In this document: positions 16,835-26,150 of the stretch, one piece after another
How positions within the stretch are numbered: position 1 is the first letter of the stretch
Layout: every line of letters begins with the position of its first letter
DNA from: JAWXCE01 sp033764775
Lineage (GTDB): Bacteria > Pseudomonadota > Alphaproteobacteria > Rhizobiales > Rhodomicrobiaceae
Length of the DNA: 64,000 nt
Direction of reading: 5' to 3'
NCBI GenBank assembly: GCA_033764775.1
Contig: JANRIQ010000025.1
Span: forward strand, 119,765-183,764
Translations under genes and position numbers: made by a program
The notes under the pieces: generated by a model
The model's database searches: none
The model's input: the letters and a program-made list of their open reading frames with translations, nothing else
What the model was told of the DNA's origin: nothing

Positions 16835-18040
16835 ATGATTTGGAGACAACTTGCGGCGGCCGCCATTGTGGCGAGCGCCGCCACATCCGCAGCGGCTCAG
16901 ACAAACGTCAAAATTGGCGTGCTGACCGACATGTCCGGCACCTATTCCGACCTTGCGGGGCCCGGTTCCGTGTGGGCGGCGAAAAAAGCCGTCGAAGATT
17001 TCAACGCGATATCGAAAGGCGTGAAGGCGGAGGTCGTTTTCGCCGATCACCAGAACAAGGGCGATATCGCCTCCACAGCTGCTCGCAAATGGTACGACAC
17101 CGAGAATGTTAACGTCATCGTCGATTTGGTGACATCATCCACGGCGCTGGCCGTCAATGAAGTCGCGCGGGAAAAGAACAAGGTCGCGATCGTGTCGGGC
17201 GCGGCCTCGTCGGACATCACAGGCGCCAAATGCAACGCGAACACGCTTCACTGGACATACGACACCTACGCCCTGGCGAACGGCACAGGAACCGCGGTTG
17301 TTAAGACAGGCGGCGACACCTGGTTTTTCCTCACCGCCGACTACGCCTTCGGCCAGGCGCTCGAGCGCGACACCACGGCCGTCATAACGGCCAACGGCGG
17401 TAAGGTGCTCGGCTCGGTCAAGCACCCGTTCCCAGCGCAGGATTTCTCGTCCTTCCTGCTGCAGGCGCAAACGTCCGGCGCCAAGATCATCGGTCTCGCG
17501 AATGCAGGCGCGGACACGACGAACGCCATCAAGCAGGCGTCGGAGTTCGGCATCGTCCAGGGCGGGCAAAACCTTGCCGGGCTGCTGGTGTTCATCTCCG
17601 ACATCCACGCGCTCGGCCTAAAAACGGCCCAGGGCCTCATCTTCACGGAAGCTTGGTACTGGGATCTGAATGACGCGAACCGCGCCTTTGCGAAGGAGTT
17701 CGCGGCGGCCAACGGCGGCAAGCATCCGACCATGGTGCACGCCGGCGTCTATTCCTCCGTCATTCACTATCTGAAGGCGGTCGACGCCCTCAAAAGCGCC
17801 GACGACGGCGCCGCCACCGTCGCCAAAATGAAGGAATTGCCGACGGACGACAAAGTGTTCGGCAAGGGCTCCGTGCGCGCGGATGGCCGCAAAATCCACG
17901 ACATGTACCTGTTCGAGGTGAAGAAGCCCGAAGAGAGCAAGGGGCCGTGGGACTACTACAAGCTTCGGGCGACGATTCCGGCCGCCCAAGCCTGGCGTCC
18001 GCTTGAGCAGAGCGCGTGCCCGCTGGTGAAAAAGTCATAG
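16835..18040 (+). CDS. Periplasmic binding protein, Liv/HAAT class
   Basis: This 401-residue exported binding protein has a signal peptide (residues 1-21, ending SAAAQ), then TNVKIGVLTDMSGTYSDLAG, the usual opening of type-I HAAT binding proteins. AAGGGAGG lies just ahead of ATG 16835. It is closer to the broad group that binds aromatic or other organic acids and amino acids than to classical LivJ/LivK, so the substrate is left open. A 9-bp hairpin (18053-18078) follows the stop and may set its expression above that of the permeases. Confidence 0.88.
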   Translation: MIWRQLAAAAIVASAATSAAAQTNVKIGVLTDMSGTYSDLAGPGSVWAAKKAVEDFNAISKGVKAEVVFADHQNKGDIASTAARKWYDTENVNVIVDLVTSSTALAVNEVAREKNKVAIVSGAASSDITGAKCNANTLHWTYDTYALANGTGTAVVKTGGDTWFFLTADYAFGQALERDTTAVITANGGKVLGSVKHPFPAQDFSSFLLQAQTSGAKIIGLANAGADTTNAIKQASEFGIVQGGQNLAGLLVFISDIHALGLKTAQGLIFTEAWYWDLNDANRAFAKEFAAANGGKHPTMVHAGVYSSVIHYLKAVDALKSADDGAATVAKMKELPTDDKVFGKGSVRADGRKIHDMYLFEVKKPEESKGPWDYYKLRATIPAAQAWRPLEQSACPLVKKS

Positions 18041-18052
18041 GAAATTGGGGTC

Positions 18053-18078
18053 GGCGCAAGGTTTTCGAGCCTTGCGCC
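18053..18078 (+). repeat. Hairpin between binding-protein and permease genes
   Basis: GGCGCAAGG (18053-18061) and CCTTGCGCC (18070-18078) form a perfect 9-bp stem with an 8-nt loop. There is no T-run after it, so it is more likely an mRNA-stabilising or attenuating element than a full terminator. Such hairpins often allow extra binding protein relative to the membrane subunits. Confidence 0.6.
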
Positions 18079-18178
18079 AGTTCCCGTTCGTCGTCCGGCG
18101 CTCTGGTCACGGGTGGAAGCCGGACGCCGCGCTTGCCGATGCGGCGCGGCTGGAACGCCGGCATAAAGGGCTTTTCGC

Positions 18179-19066
18179 ATGTTTGAGCTTATTGGCGTTC
18201 CCCCACAGGCTTTGTTCGGGCAGCTTCTGCTGGGGCTGATCAACGGCTCCTTCTACGCGATCTTGAGCCTTGGGCTCGCTGTCATATTCGGCTTGCTCAA
18301 CATCATCAACTTCAGCCACGGCGCCCAATATATGATGGGGGCGTTCGTCGCCTGGATGCTGCTGAACTACGCGGGCGTCGGGTATTGGCCCGCTCTGATC
18401 ATCGCCCCGCTCGCCGTCGGGGTCACCGGCGTTCTGATCGAGCGGTTTCTCATCTCACGACTTTACAAACTCGACCATCTTTACGGGCTGTTGCTGACCT
18501 TCGGTCTGGCGCTGATCATCCAGGGGATTTTTCGCAACCAGTACGGCTCATCCGGCTTGCCTTACGGAATCCCGAGCGAATTGCAGGGCGGACACAATCT
18601 CGGCTTCATGTTCCTGCCGAATTACCGCGCATGGGTCGTCGTGGCGTCTCTCGCCGTGTGCGTCGTGACCTGGCTCGTGATCGAGAAAACGCGGCTCGGC
18701 GCCTATCTGCGGGCCGCGACCGAGAACGCCACGCTTGTGGGCGCGTTCGGGGTCAATGTGCCCCGTCTCATCACGCTGACCTATGGCTTTGGGGTGGGAC
18801 TGGCCGCCTTCGCCGGCGTGCTCGCCGCACCGATCTATTCGGTCAACCCCAACATGGGCGCCGACCTCATCATCGTCGTGTTCGCGGTGGTGGTCATCGG
18901 CGGCATGGGGTCGATCCTCGGGGCGATTGTCACCGGTTTCGGGTTGGGGCTCGTCGAAGGGTTGGCCAAGGTCTTCTACCCGGAAGCCGCCGCCACCGTG
19001 ATTTTCATCATCATGATCATCGTTCTGCTCATCAAGCCGCAAGGGCTGTTTGGAAGGGCGCCGTAA
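18179..19066 (+). CDS. livH: LivH-type ABC transporter permease
   Basis: This 295-residue inner-membrane permease carries the NIINFSHGAQYMMGAF signature of LivH, near residues 40-55. A LRAATENATLVGAFGVN segment serves as the coupling loop, and the protein ends LLIKPQGLFGR, as in most LivH proteins. About eight membrane segments are visible. It lies 138 bp downstream of the binding-protein gene, separated by the hairpin, and 1 nt before the livM ATG. Confidence 0.92.
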   Translation: MFELIGVPPQALFGQLLLGLINGSFYAILSLGLAVIFGLLNIINFSHGAQYMMGAFVAWMLLNYAGVGYWPALIIAPLAVGVTGVLIERFLISRLYKLDHLYGLLLTFGLALIIQGIFRNQYGSSGLPYGIPSELQGGHNLGFMFLPNYRAWVVVASLAVCVVTWLVIEKTRLGAYLRAATENATLVGAFGVNVPRLITLTYGFGVGLAAFAGVLAAPIYSVNPNMGADLIIVVFAVVVIGGMGSILGAIVTGFGLGLVEGLAKVFYPEAAATVIFIIMIIVLLIKPQGLFGRAP

Positions 19067-19067
19067 A

Positions 19068-20123
19068 ATGGCCGTAGCAGCGGAAACAGCGAAGGACACG
19101 GCGGGCGTCGCCGCGCTCGCCGGCGGCGGCGAGACCGCCAAAGCGCTGCACCGAAAAATTTTCATCGTGCTCGCCGTGGTTATTCTGGCCGCGCCGTGGT
19201 TCGTTTATCCTGTGTTCGTCATGAAGGTGATGTGCTTTGCGCTCTTCGCCTGCGCATTCAACCTGCTGCTCGGCTATGGCGGGCTTCTGTCGTTCGGACA
19301 CGCGGCGTTTTTCGGCATCGCAAGCTATGTGTGCGCTCACGCCGCGAAAAATGGGATCGCGGCCTTGCCGTTTTGGCTCCCAGGTTTCGGCCGTTTCGAC
19401 ATCGCCCTCGGCGTGCCCCCTCTCACCCCGGAACTGGCGATCCTGCTGGGAGCCGCGGTCGCCGGCGCGCTTGGCTATGTGTTCGGCGCCCTGGCCATTC
19501 GCCGCCAGGGCATCTATTTCGCCATGATCACTCTGGCTCTTGCTCAAATGGTGTATTTCTTTTCGCTGCAGGCGCCGTTCACGGGCGGCGAGGATGGAAT
19601 CCAAGCCGTCCCGCGCGGAAGTCTCTTCGGAGCGATCAGCCTTAGCGACGACTTCACGCTCTATTACTTCGTCGCGCTGGTGTTCATCGCCGGGCTGCTG
19701 CTTATCTACCGCATCGTTCACTCGCCGTTCGGGCAAGTGCTGAAAGCGATCCGCGACAACGAACCGCGCGCCATATCGCTGGGCTACAACGCCGACCGCT
19801 ATAAGCTGATTGTGTTCGTGCTATCCGCGACACTGGCGGGGCTCGCCGGCGCGACGAAAGCTATCGTGTTCAACCTCGCCTCGCTGACGGATGTGCATTG
19901 GACGATGTCCGGAGAGGTGGTCCTCATGACGCTCGTCGGCGGCATGGGCACGATTTTCGGCCCGATCATCGGGGCGCTGGTCGTCGTGTCGATGCAGAAC
20001 TATTTGGCCGCGTTAGGCGCCTGGGTGACGGTCGTGCAGGGCGGCGTCTTCGTGCTCTGCGTGCTTCTTTTCCGGGAGGGCGTCGTGGGCGTCATTTCGA
20101 AGCGGATCGGCCGCCCGCTCTAG
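19068..20123 (+). CDS. livM: LivM-type ABC transporter permease
   Basis: This 351-residue second permease has the LLGYGGLLSFGHAAFFGIASY motif region of LivM (cited in part) and a KAIRDNEPRAISLGYN coupling loop. ATG 19068 is preferred because GGAAGGG lies just upstream; an in-frame upstream start would run into livH. The first 35 residues are polar and precede the first membrane segment. It is the last gene of the liv operon and is followed by a leftward tRNA-Ser. Confidence 0.92.
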   Translation: MAVAAETAKDTAGVAALAGGGETAKALHRKIFIVLAVVILAAPWFVYPVFVMKVMCFALFACAFNLLLGYGGLLSFGHAAFFGIASYVCAHAAKNGIAALPFWLPGFGRFDIALGVPPLTPELAILLGAAVAGALGYVFGALAIRRQGIYFAMITLALAQMVYFFSLQAPFTGGEDGIQAVPRGSLFGAISLSDDFTLYYFVALVFIAGLLLIYRIVHSPFGQVLKAIRDNEPRAISLGYNADRYKLIVFVLSATLAGLAGATKAIVFNLASLTDVHWTMSGEVVLMTLVGGMGTIFGPIIGALVVVSMQNYLAALGAWVTVVQGGVFVLCVLLFREGVVGVISKRIGRPL

Positions 20124-20190
20124 AGCTTCTGTCGCGGAGCTCGAAACGCCACGCGACCCGCTCGGCCATACCGAACCTCGCTCAGCGCGG

Positions 20191-20277
20191 CGGAGGGGGT
20201 GGGATTCGAACCCACGGTGAGGTCGCCCCCACGGCGGTTTTCAAGACCGCTGCCTTAAACCACTCGGCCACCCCTCC
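20191..20277 (-). tRNA. tRNA-Ser (anticodon UGA)
   Basis: The 87-nt class II tRNA is on the minus strand. Acceptor arms GGAGGGG and CCCCTCC pair, with discriminator G at 20191. The anticodon stem GCGGT/ACCGC encloses the loop CTTGAAA, giving UGA. A long variable arm and the TTCGAAT T-loop are present. CCA is not encoded. Confidence 0.95.
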
Positions 20278-20439
20278 ATGCTTGCGACAAAAACATACAA
20301 GCCGCGCCCCTCCTCGGCAAATCATTTACGCCCGCGCCTTTTCTGCGGCATAGGTGTGGAGCGCTCTCTCAAACCGCCTCATTCTCGTCATGTTCGCCGC
20401 CCATTTGTTGCGGCGCAATAAATGGGGACCGACCAACGA

Positions 20440-20832
20440 ATGAAAAGAAAACTCGCCTGCGCCGCCCTCTGGCTTTTTTGCGTGTCCGGCGCGTCGGCCG
20501 AATCCGAGGCTGACATCATCAAAGGCGATGTGCTGCGCAAAACCCTGAGCGGGCGGACGATCTTCATCCGCACCCCGCTTGGCGAACTTCCGGTGAAGTA
20601 CTCCGCAAACGGCACCATGTCCGCGTCCTGCCCGCCGCATCTGGCCTCCATGGCCGGCGAGTCCGTCGCGTCCGACACCGGCCAATGGTGGATCGCCGGC
20701 GACAAGCTCTGCCAGCGCTGGCAGAACTGGTTGAAGAAACAGACCTATTGCTACGAGATGCGGGGCAGCGAGGGCTCAATCACTTGGCGGCGCAGCGACG
20801 GCGAGACGGGCCGGGCTCGCATGGGGTCTTGA
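20440..20832 (+). CDS. Small secreted protein of unknown function
   Basis: This 130-residue exported protein has a signal peptide (MKRKLACAALWLFCVSGASA). The mature part contains SGRTIFIRTPLGELPVKYSA and SDTGQWWIAGDKLCQRW stretches and a cysteine pair (KLCQRW and TYCYEM). ATG 20440 is preferred over the upstream ATG at 20422 because GGGGACC precedes it and the signal peptide starts there. It resembles small periplasmic proteins of Hyphomicrobiales with a WWI..LCQRW pattern, but I cannot assign a function. Confidence 0.75.
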   Translation: MKRKLACAALWLFCVSGASAESEADIIKGDVLRKTLSGRTIFIRTPLGELPVKYSANGTMSASCPPHLASMAGESVASDTGQWWIAGDKLCQRWQNWLKKQTYCYEMRGSEGSITWRRSDGETGRARMGS

Positions 20833-20835
20833 CGG

Positions 20836-21450
20836 TCATGGCGCGACGGCCACCCGCGTCTTGAACGCGGGGCGTTCCGAGATGCGCGCATAGTAATCGC
20901 TCAGCGCCGGCAAATCCGGTTTGTCCGCATCAAGCTTCATCCAGCGGTGGGCCGTGACGCCGAGCGCGCAGTCCGCAATCGAAAAGGTCGGCCCCGCGAC
21001 GTAAGGGGCGTTGGCCAGCCGGGCGTCGAGCACGCCCATGGCTCGCCCGGCCGACGCGAGCGCCGCCTCGACCGCTTCGGGCGGCTGCGGCTCCAGCGGA
21101 TAGCACAATGCGTAGAACAGGATGCGGATGGGAGGCACCGCGACTGACAGTTGCCAATCCAGCCATTGATCGACGATCGCCCGGCGGCGGACATCAGCTG
21201 GATACAACTCCTCCGCGCCATACTTGGCGGCCAGATAGCGCAGAATGCTGTTCGATTCCCAGAGGATAAAACCGCCGTCGTCCAGCACCGGCACCAGTCC
21301 GTTCGGGTTGAGCGCCAGGAACTCGGGCGTGTTGAGCGGAGCGTGCCCGCGGCCGTAATCGAGGCGTTTGAAGTCCAGCCCGATCTCATGCAGGAGCCAG
21401 ATCACCTTGCGGACGTGCCAGGCGTTCATCCGTCCGTAGAGTGTGATCAT
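20836..21450 (-). CDS. Glutathione S-transferase family protein
   Basis: This 204-residue two-domain GST has an N-terminal thioredoxin-like domain with the substrate-binding NPNGLVPVLDDGG and WESNSILRYLAAKYG stretches (the latter carrying the glutathione-binding E-S pair). The C-terminal helical domain has the N-capping region FSIADCALGVTAHRW. It lies 18 bp after the GntR gene and is probably in one transcript with it and the large dehydrogenase upstream. The substrate is unknown. Confidence 0.9.
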   Translation of the reverse strand: MITLYGRMNAWHVRKVIWLLHEIGLDFKRLDYGRGHAPLNTPEFLALNPNGLVPVLDDGGFILWESNSILRYLAAKYGAEELYPADVRRRAIVDQWLDWQLSVAVPPIRILFYALCYPLEPQPPEAVEAALASAGRAMGVLDARLANAPYVAGPTFSIADCALGVTAHRWMKLDADKPDLPALSDYYARISERPAFKTRVAVAP

Positions 21451-21468
21451 CGCAGCTCCGTGTAAGAC

Positions 21469-22134
21469 CTATCGCTTGGCTCGCGGCAATTTGCGGTAAT
21501 GGGCGAGCATGCTCATCATATGCGCCTCGAGCAGATCGGGCAGGGCGGCCTCGTCACGGGCTTCGAGACGCACGATAATTTCTTCGTGATCCTGCATGGA
21601 TTTTTCCCATAAATCCGCCGACAACGCGGCGAGCGAGCGGGCGCGCCGAATGCGCTTGCTGACCTGACCGTGATGCAGGCTCAGAAGCTGGTTCGCGGCG
21701 CCCTCAAGAATGGCTTCGTGAATTTGGCGGTTCAGGGCGAAATACTCCGGCTGCCGCCCGTTCACATAGCATTGCCGCATTCGCTCGTGCAATGCGCGAA
21801 CCCCGGCGATTTTTTCGTCCGTCATGGAGCGGCAGGCGAGCCGGCCGGAGAGACGCTCCAACGCCGCCATGACGGGGATCGCTTCCTCCAGATCCTCAAG
21901 CACGATGGGCGCAACGATGGACCCTTTGTGCGGCTCCTGAATGATGAGGCCCTCCGCCGCAAGCACGCGCAAGGCTTCGCGCAAAGGCGTGCGGGAGACC
22001 TTGAATTGCTCGCACAGAAGCTTTTCCGGCACCTTGGCGCCGGGCAAAAGCTGAGCGCCGACAATCATTTCTCGAAGACGGTCAAGAAGTTCATTGTGGA
22101 GCGAACGGCGCGAAAGCGGCGCAAAGTCACTCAT
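21469..22134 (-). CDS. GntR-family (FCD) transcriptional regulator
   Basis: This 221-residue regulator has an N-terminal winged helix (LHNELLDRLREMIVGAQLLPG and FKVSRTPLREALRVLAAEGL, cited in pieces) and a C-terminal all-helical FCD ligand domain carrying metal-ligand histidines (LNRQIHEAIL and DHEEII). ATG 22134 is preferred; a GTG at 22176 would add 14 residues with no family match. It sits just downstream of the FAD/Fe-S dehydrogenase gene and probably regulates it in response to a hydroxy-acid or similar metabolite (inference). Confidence 0.9.
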   Translation of the reverse strand: MSDFAPLSRRSLHNELLDRLREMIVGAQLLPGAKVPEKLLCEQFKVSRTPLREALRVLAAEGLIIQEPHKGSIVAPIVLEDLEEAIPVMAALERLSGRLACRSMTDEKIAGVRALHERMRQCYVNGRQPEYFALNRQIHEAILEGAANQLLSLHHGQVSKRIRRARSLAALSADLWEKSMQDHEEIIVRLEARDEAALPDLLEAHMMSMLAHYRKLPRAKR

Positions 22135-22205
22135 TGAGAATCCAAAAATGCATAGTGTGTTGAAGCAATTTTTCACGATGCTGAGTTCAGGGAAAAGTCT
22201 TTACT

Positions 22206-25100
22206 TTATTTTGTATTCAGCGCCAGCTTAAAAATGACTGACGCATGCACCGCGACGCGTCCTGCGCCGTCGCGAATTTGTTGCCGGCAGGAAAATCCAT
22301 CCGCGATAACCAGCGTGTCGCGCGAAGTCCGTCTAATGGCCGGGAACAGCGCAAGCTCCCCCATGGCGAGCGACGTTTCGAGGTTTTCCGGGCGGTAGCC
22401 GAAGCCGCCGGCCATGCCGCAGCAGCTCGACGGCGCCTCCTCAAGGGCGAGGCCGGGGACGATCGACAGCGCGCGGCGAGCCGCGTCCATCGCCCCGAAA
22501 GCTTTCTGGTGGCAGTGTCCGTGCAGCAGCGCCGAAGACTCAATGGGCCGTAGACTAGGCGCGAAACGCCCCATGTCGCGCTCGTCCGCCACAAACTCCT
22601 CGAAAAGCCGCGCCGCGCCCGCGAGCCGCCGCGCCTCATCGCCCAGGCCGAGGCTCAACGCTTCGTCGCGCAAGGTGAGCAGACACGCCGGCTCCAGCCC
22701 CACGATCGGCGCTCCCGCCGCGATGTAAGGCGTTGCTGCGGCGATGAGCCGCTGCAGTTCGAGACGCGCCTCATCCACAAGCCCGGCGCTCAGGAATGTG
22801 CGACCGCAACAGAGCGGCCGCTCCTTCGCCGGAGGCCCAAGCACATGCACGCGGTACCCCGCGGCGCTCAGCACGTCGATTGCGGCGCGCAGGTTGTCCG
22901 GGTTGAAGTGCAGGTTGAAGGTGTCCGCGAACAGTGCGATCTCCGGCGCGCTCGCGTCGCCGTAGGCGCCATTGGGGCGGAAGCGCCGGCCTTCCCATCG
23001 CGGCGAGGCCCGGTCGGCAGAGAAGCCGAAGACACGCTCCGCGCCGCGCGCGATAGGCGGGAAGATATCGCGCGCGTAGAGCAGCCAGCGCCAGCGCCGC
23101 GCCGTCGCGGCGTAGCGGGGCAGATAGGCGAAGGCTTTTTCGCGCAAGCCCAGGCCGGCCGCCGCGCGCGCCGCATCCACCTCAATCTTGAGGCGCGAGA
23201 TGTCGACCCCCATGGGACATTCGACCCGGCACGCCTTGCAGCCCACGCAATGGCTGAGGCTTTCAACGAGGCCCGGCGCGGTCAGGCTCGGTTCCCCGCT
23301 CTCGGGCGCCAGCGCAGCGCGCAGCGCGTTCGCCATGCCCCGAGGCGAGCGCGCCTCGTCGAGGCTGACGCGGAACGCCGGACACATATCGCCGCCCTCG
23401 AGTTTGCGGCAGACGCCGACGCCCGTGCATGCGTCCGCGGCGGCGAGCGGCCCTGCTTCGCCCGCAGGCCAGTCGAGCGCAGGAGGCGGCTGCCGGCCGC
23501 GCGGCGCGGCCCGCGTGAGCATGGGATCGTCCACGCGCGGCGCGTAGACGATCTTGCCTGGGTTAAAGCGCATGTCCGGGTCGAACAGCGCTTTGACCTC
23601 CTCGAAGATCGAGATGGTGCTGCGCCCGAACACCGCCTCCGAGAACTCCGAGCGCGCCAGCCCGCTGCCCTGGCCGGCCGACATGGCGCCTTTCAGCGTG
23701 CGGATATGCTGGGAGGTCTCTTCGGCGAGCGCGCGCAGGCGCTGGCGCGACAGGTTCGTCTCCACGGCGTAGATCGGCCGCAGCACGAAGGCTTCGGCGA
23801 GCGCGAAGCCGCTCCACGCATGCGGCACGCCGGCCCGGGTGAGCAATTCGCCGATGCGGTCGACAAAGCCGTTCATCTCGGCGAAGGGTACGAGGCAATC
23901 CTCCAAAAACGGCAGCGCCTTGGACGCGTGGCCGCGCAAATGCGCCTCGTGGGCGGCGTCGCGGGCGTCCCACACGGCGCGCTGCATGTCTGTGCCGACC
24001 GCCTCAATGACGCGCCCGCCAAGGCCCCTTGCCGAGACGACCTCGCCAAGCGCCTTGAGCCGGCGCACATTCTCCACCTGGTTGTCCTCGGCGAACTCGA
24101 CGATGAGCAGCGCCGCCGCCCCGCCCCGCAGATAGCGCTCGACGGTCTTGCGGTGGCGCTCGCCGCTCATCAACAGCGTGCCCGCCTCGATGAGGTCGAT
24201 GGCGGAGGGGGCGAGTGAGGCCACGTCGGCGACGGCGCCGAGCGCCTTGCGCAGGCTCGGAAACTGGCACACGCCGAGCGCCCAGTTGCGCGGCAGCTTC
24301 TGGACCTTCAACTCGATGCGGCGGAAGAGGGCGAGCGTGCCTTCCGAGCCGACCAGCAACGCGGCGAGATTGTTCGCGCCGGACTCCGGGAGCAGCGCGG
24401 GCAGGTTGTAGCCCCCGGCGTGGGCCGGGGCAGCCTTCGCCGCCTTGCGGATGAGCGCCTCGTAGCGTTCGCCCAGCTGCAAGAGGTCGAAGGCCACGTC
24501 GCGGCCTGAGCGCGGCGCGGGCACGCTCATCGCATTGTCGCGGATCTCGCCGAAGCAGTATTCCGTTCCGTCGGGGAGCACCGCGTCGATGGCGGTGACG
24601 TTGTCGCGCATGGCGCCGTAGCGGCGGGAGCGCGGGCCGACGGCGTTGTTGCCGCACATGCCTCCGATCGTCGCCTGACTGCCCGACCAGAGATCAACCG
24701 GAAACCAGACGCCGAGTTTGGCCAGCTCAGCGTTCATGGCGTTCAGCGTCATGCCCGGCTGCACCACGCACGTCATGGAGCGCATGTCGTAGAAGGTCAG
24801 ATTGCGCAGATGCTTCGAGAAGTCGATGATGAGCCCCTCGCTCACCGTTTGCCCGGCCGTGGAGGTGCCGCCGCCGCGCGCCAGCACAGGAACGCCTTCC
24901 TCCGCTGCGATGGCGGCGATAGCCGCGATGTCTGCCTCGACGCGGGGGATGACCACGCCGAGCGGAAGGATTTTGTAAACGGAGGCGTCGGTCGAGTAGC
25001 GCGCGCGGGACAGCGGGTCGAAATGCACCTCGGCCTGGGTTTCCGCGCGCAAGCGCCGCTCCAGCCTCGAACCCGCCAATCCCCCAGTCATCGTCGCCAT
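22206..25100 (-). CDS. FAD-linked oxidase / Fe-S fusion dehydrogenase (GlcD-GlcF type, YdiJ-like)
   Basis: This is a 964-residue fusion. The N-terminal half is a PCMH-type FAD domain (ARGGGTSTAGQTVSEG and SQATIGGMCGNNAVGPRS stretches) with a GlcD-like C-terminal region. The second half is a GlcF-like iron-sulfur part with two cysteine clusters (VGVCRKLEGGDMCP and HCVGCKACRVECP) and two CCG-type domains (LCCGRTFLS and SSCCGMAGGFG). This architecture is that of E. coli YdiJ, a D-2-hydroxyacid (D-2-hydroxyglutarate/D-lactate) dehydrogenase linked to the respiratory chain. It is the first gene of a set with the GntR regulator and the GST. The exact substrate is uncertain. Confidence 0.9.
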   Translation of the reverse strand: MATMTGGLAGSRLERRLRAETQAEVHFDPLSRARYSTDASVYKILPLGVVIPRVEADIAAIAAIAAEEGVPVLARGGGTSTAGQTVSEGLIIDFSKHLRNLTFYDMRSMTCVVQPGMTLNAMNAELAKLGVWFPVDLWSGSQATIGGMCGNNAVGPRSRRYGAMRDNVTAIDAVLPDGTEYCFGEIRDNAMSVPAPRSGRDVAFDLLQLGERYEALIRKAAKAAPAHAGGYNLPALLPESGANNLAALLVGSEGTLALFRRIELKVQKLPRNWALGVCQFPSLRKALGAVADVASLAPSAIDLIEAGTLLMSGERHRKTVERYLRGGAAALLIVEFAEDNQVENVRRLKALGEVVSARGLGGRVIEAVGTDMQRAVWDARDAAHEAHLRGHASKALPFLEDCLVPFAEMNGFVDRIGELLTRAGVPHAWSGFALAEAFVLRPIYAVETNLSRQRLRALAEETSQHIRTLKGAMSAGQGSGLARSEFSEAVFGRSTISIFEEVKALFDPDMRFNPGKIVYAPRVDDPMLTRAAPRGRQPPPALDWPAGEAGPLAAADACTGVGVCRKLEGGDMCPAFRVSLDEARSPRGMANALRAALAPESGEPSLTAPGLVESLSHCVGCKACRVECPMGVDISRLKIEVDAARAAAGLGLREKAFAYLPRYAATARRWRWLLYARDIFPPIARGAERVFGFSADRASPRWEGRRFRPNGAYGDASAPEIALFADTFNLHFNPDNLRAAIDVLSAAGYRVHVLGPPAKERPLCCGRTFLSAGLVDEARLELQRLIAAATPYIAAGAPIVGLEPACLLTLRDEALSLGLGDEARRLAGAARLFEEFVADERDMGRFAPSLRPIESSALLHGHCHQKAFGAMDAARRALSIVPGLALEEAPSSCCGMAGGFGYRPENLETSLAMGELALFPAIRRTSRDTLVIADGFSCRQQIRDGAGRVAVHASVIFKLALNTK

Positions 25101-25378
25101 GGTTCAAGGGTTAGTGTCATTCGCCGCACTTGGCCACAACCCAGTACGGCTTGCGCACACGTGTCGCAAGACGCCGGAGCCGCCAACCGCCGGACGGCGC
25201 GTTTCGCGCAAGCCCGGCGCATTAGCACAACGCCGCAATTGCGGCCGAATCGCGAGAGCAGATCGCCGGCGTTTTCGACCAATCGCGTTCACCAATCTTT
25301 GGTGGTTATCCCTTATTTCTTTCAACCATAAGTGGGCGTTGCGGTTGTGATGCGTCGGCCCGCGCGGGGAGGCGAGAG

Positions 25379-26053
25379 TTGAAGTGGTGTGTCACGGTTT
25401 TGCGGTCGTCGCCGGTTGCGGCGGCGTTGTTCGTCTCCGCGTGCGCGCAGGCGCCCACGCTTCGCGACGAGTCCATGAGCTTCAGTCCGCGCGTCGTCGA
25501 GTTGGGCGAACCGGTGCCCAAAGGCGGGGGGGTCGTCAAGATCGGCTCGCCCTACACGATCGCGGGGCAGACTTACACGCCGCGCTACGAGCCGGCTTAT
25601 GACCGCATCGGGGCGGCGTCATGGTACGGCGTCATGTTCCACGGCCGGCGCACCTCGAACGGCGAAGTGTACGACATGAACGCGCTCTCCGCCGCTCATC
25701 CCACCATGCCGATGCCGTCTTACGCGCGGGTGACCAACCTCGAAAACGGCCGCTCGCTCATCGTGCGCGTGAACGACCGCGGGCCCTATAAGAAAGGGCG
25801 GCTGATCGACCTCTCCCAGCGCGCCGCCGAGCTTCTCGGCTTCAAGCATAAAGGCACCGCGAATGTGCGCGTGCAATACGCCGGCCCGGCCCCATTGAGC
25901 GGCGACGACCGCTTTGAGCGCAGCGTTCTCGCGCGTCAGCCCTGGGCCGCGCATATCGTCGAAGCGGACGCCGTCGAACCCTCCTCGCCCTATCGCGGCG
26001 CGGTGACGGCGAGCCTCTCCGAGCGCGCCGGGGCCGACCTGCGGCGCCGGTAA
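25379..26053 (+). CDS. rlpA: RlpA-like septal ring lytic transglycosylase lipoprotein
   Basis: This 224-residue lipoprotein has a signal sequence and a lipobox VSAC near residue 19-22. The double-psi barrel follows (GAASWYGVMFHGRRTSNGE, then the RVNDRGPYKKGRLIDLS motif with the catalytic Asp). It cleaves naked glycan strands during cell separation. TTG 25379 is taken as the start because GGGGAGG lies about 10 nt upstream and no ATG gives a signal peptide. No C-terminal SPOR domain is present. It precedes the D,D-carboxypeptidase gene. Confidence 0.88.
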   Translation: MKWCVTVLRSSPVAAALFVSACAQAPTLRDESMSFSPRVVELGEPVPKGGGVVKIGSPYTIAGQTYTPRYEPAYDRIGAASWYGVMFHGRRTSNGEVYDMNALSAAHPTMPMPSYARVTNLENGRSLIVRVNDRGPYKKGRLIDLSQRAAELLGFKHKGTANVRVQYAGPAPLSGDDRFERSVLARQPWAAHIVEADAVEPSSPYRGAVTASLSERAGADLRRR

Positions 26054-26150
26054 AAAACCCGTCAAGTACTCCCGCGCGGCCAGCGTTGCCGGTTGCTTTT
26101 CCGCCTTCGCCGCCGGATAGTCCGGCGAACGCAATGGTTTGGAGGCCGAC

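Noticed and set aside
22845..24218. 457-codon plus-strand open frame
   Set aside because: Antisense to the FAD/Fe-S fusion dehydrogenase, whose domains are intact in the opposite frame.
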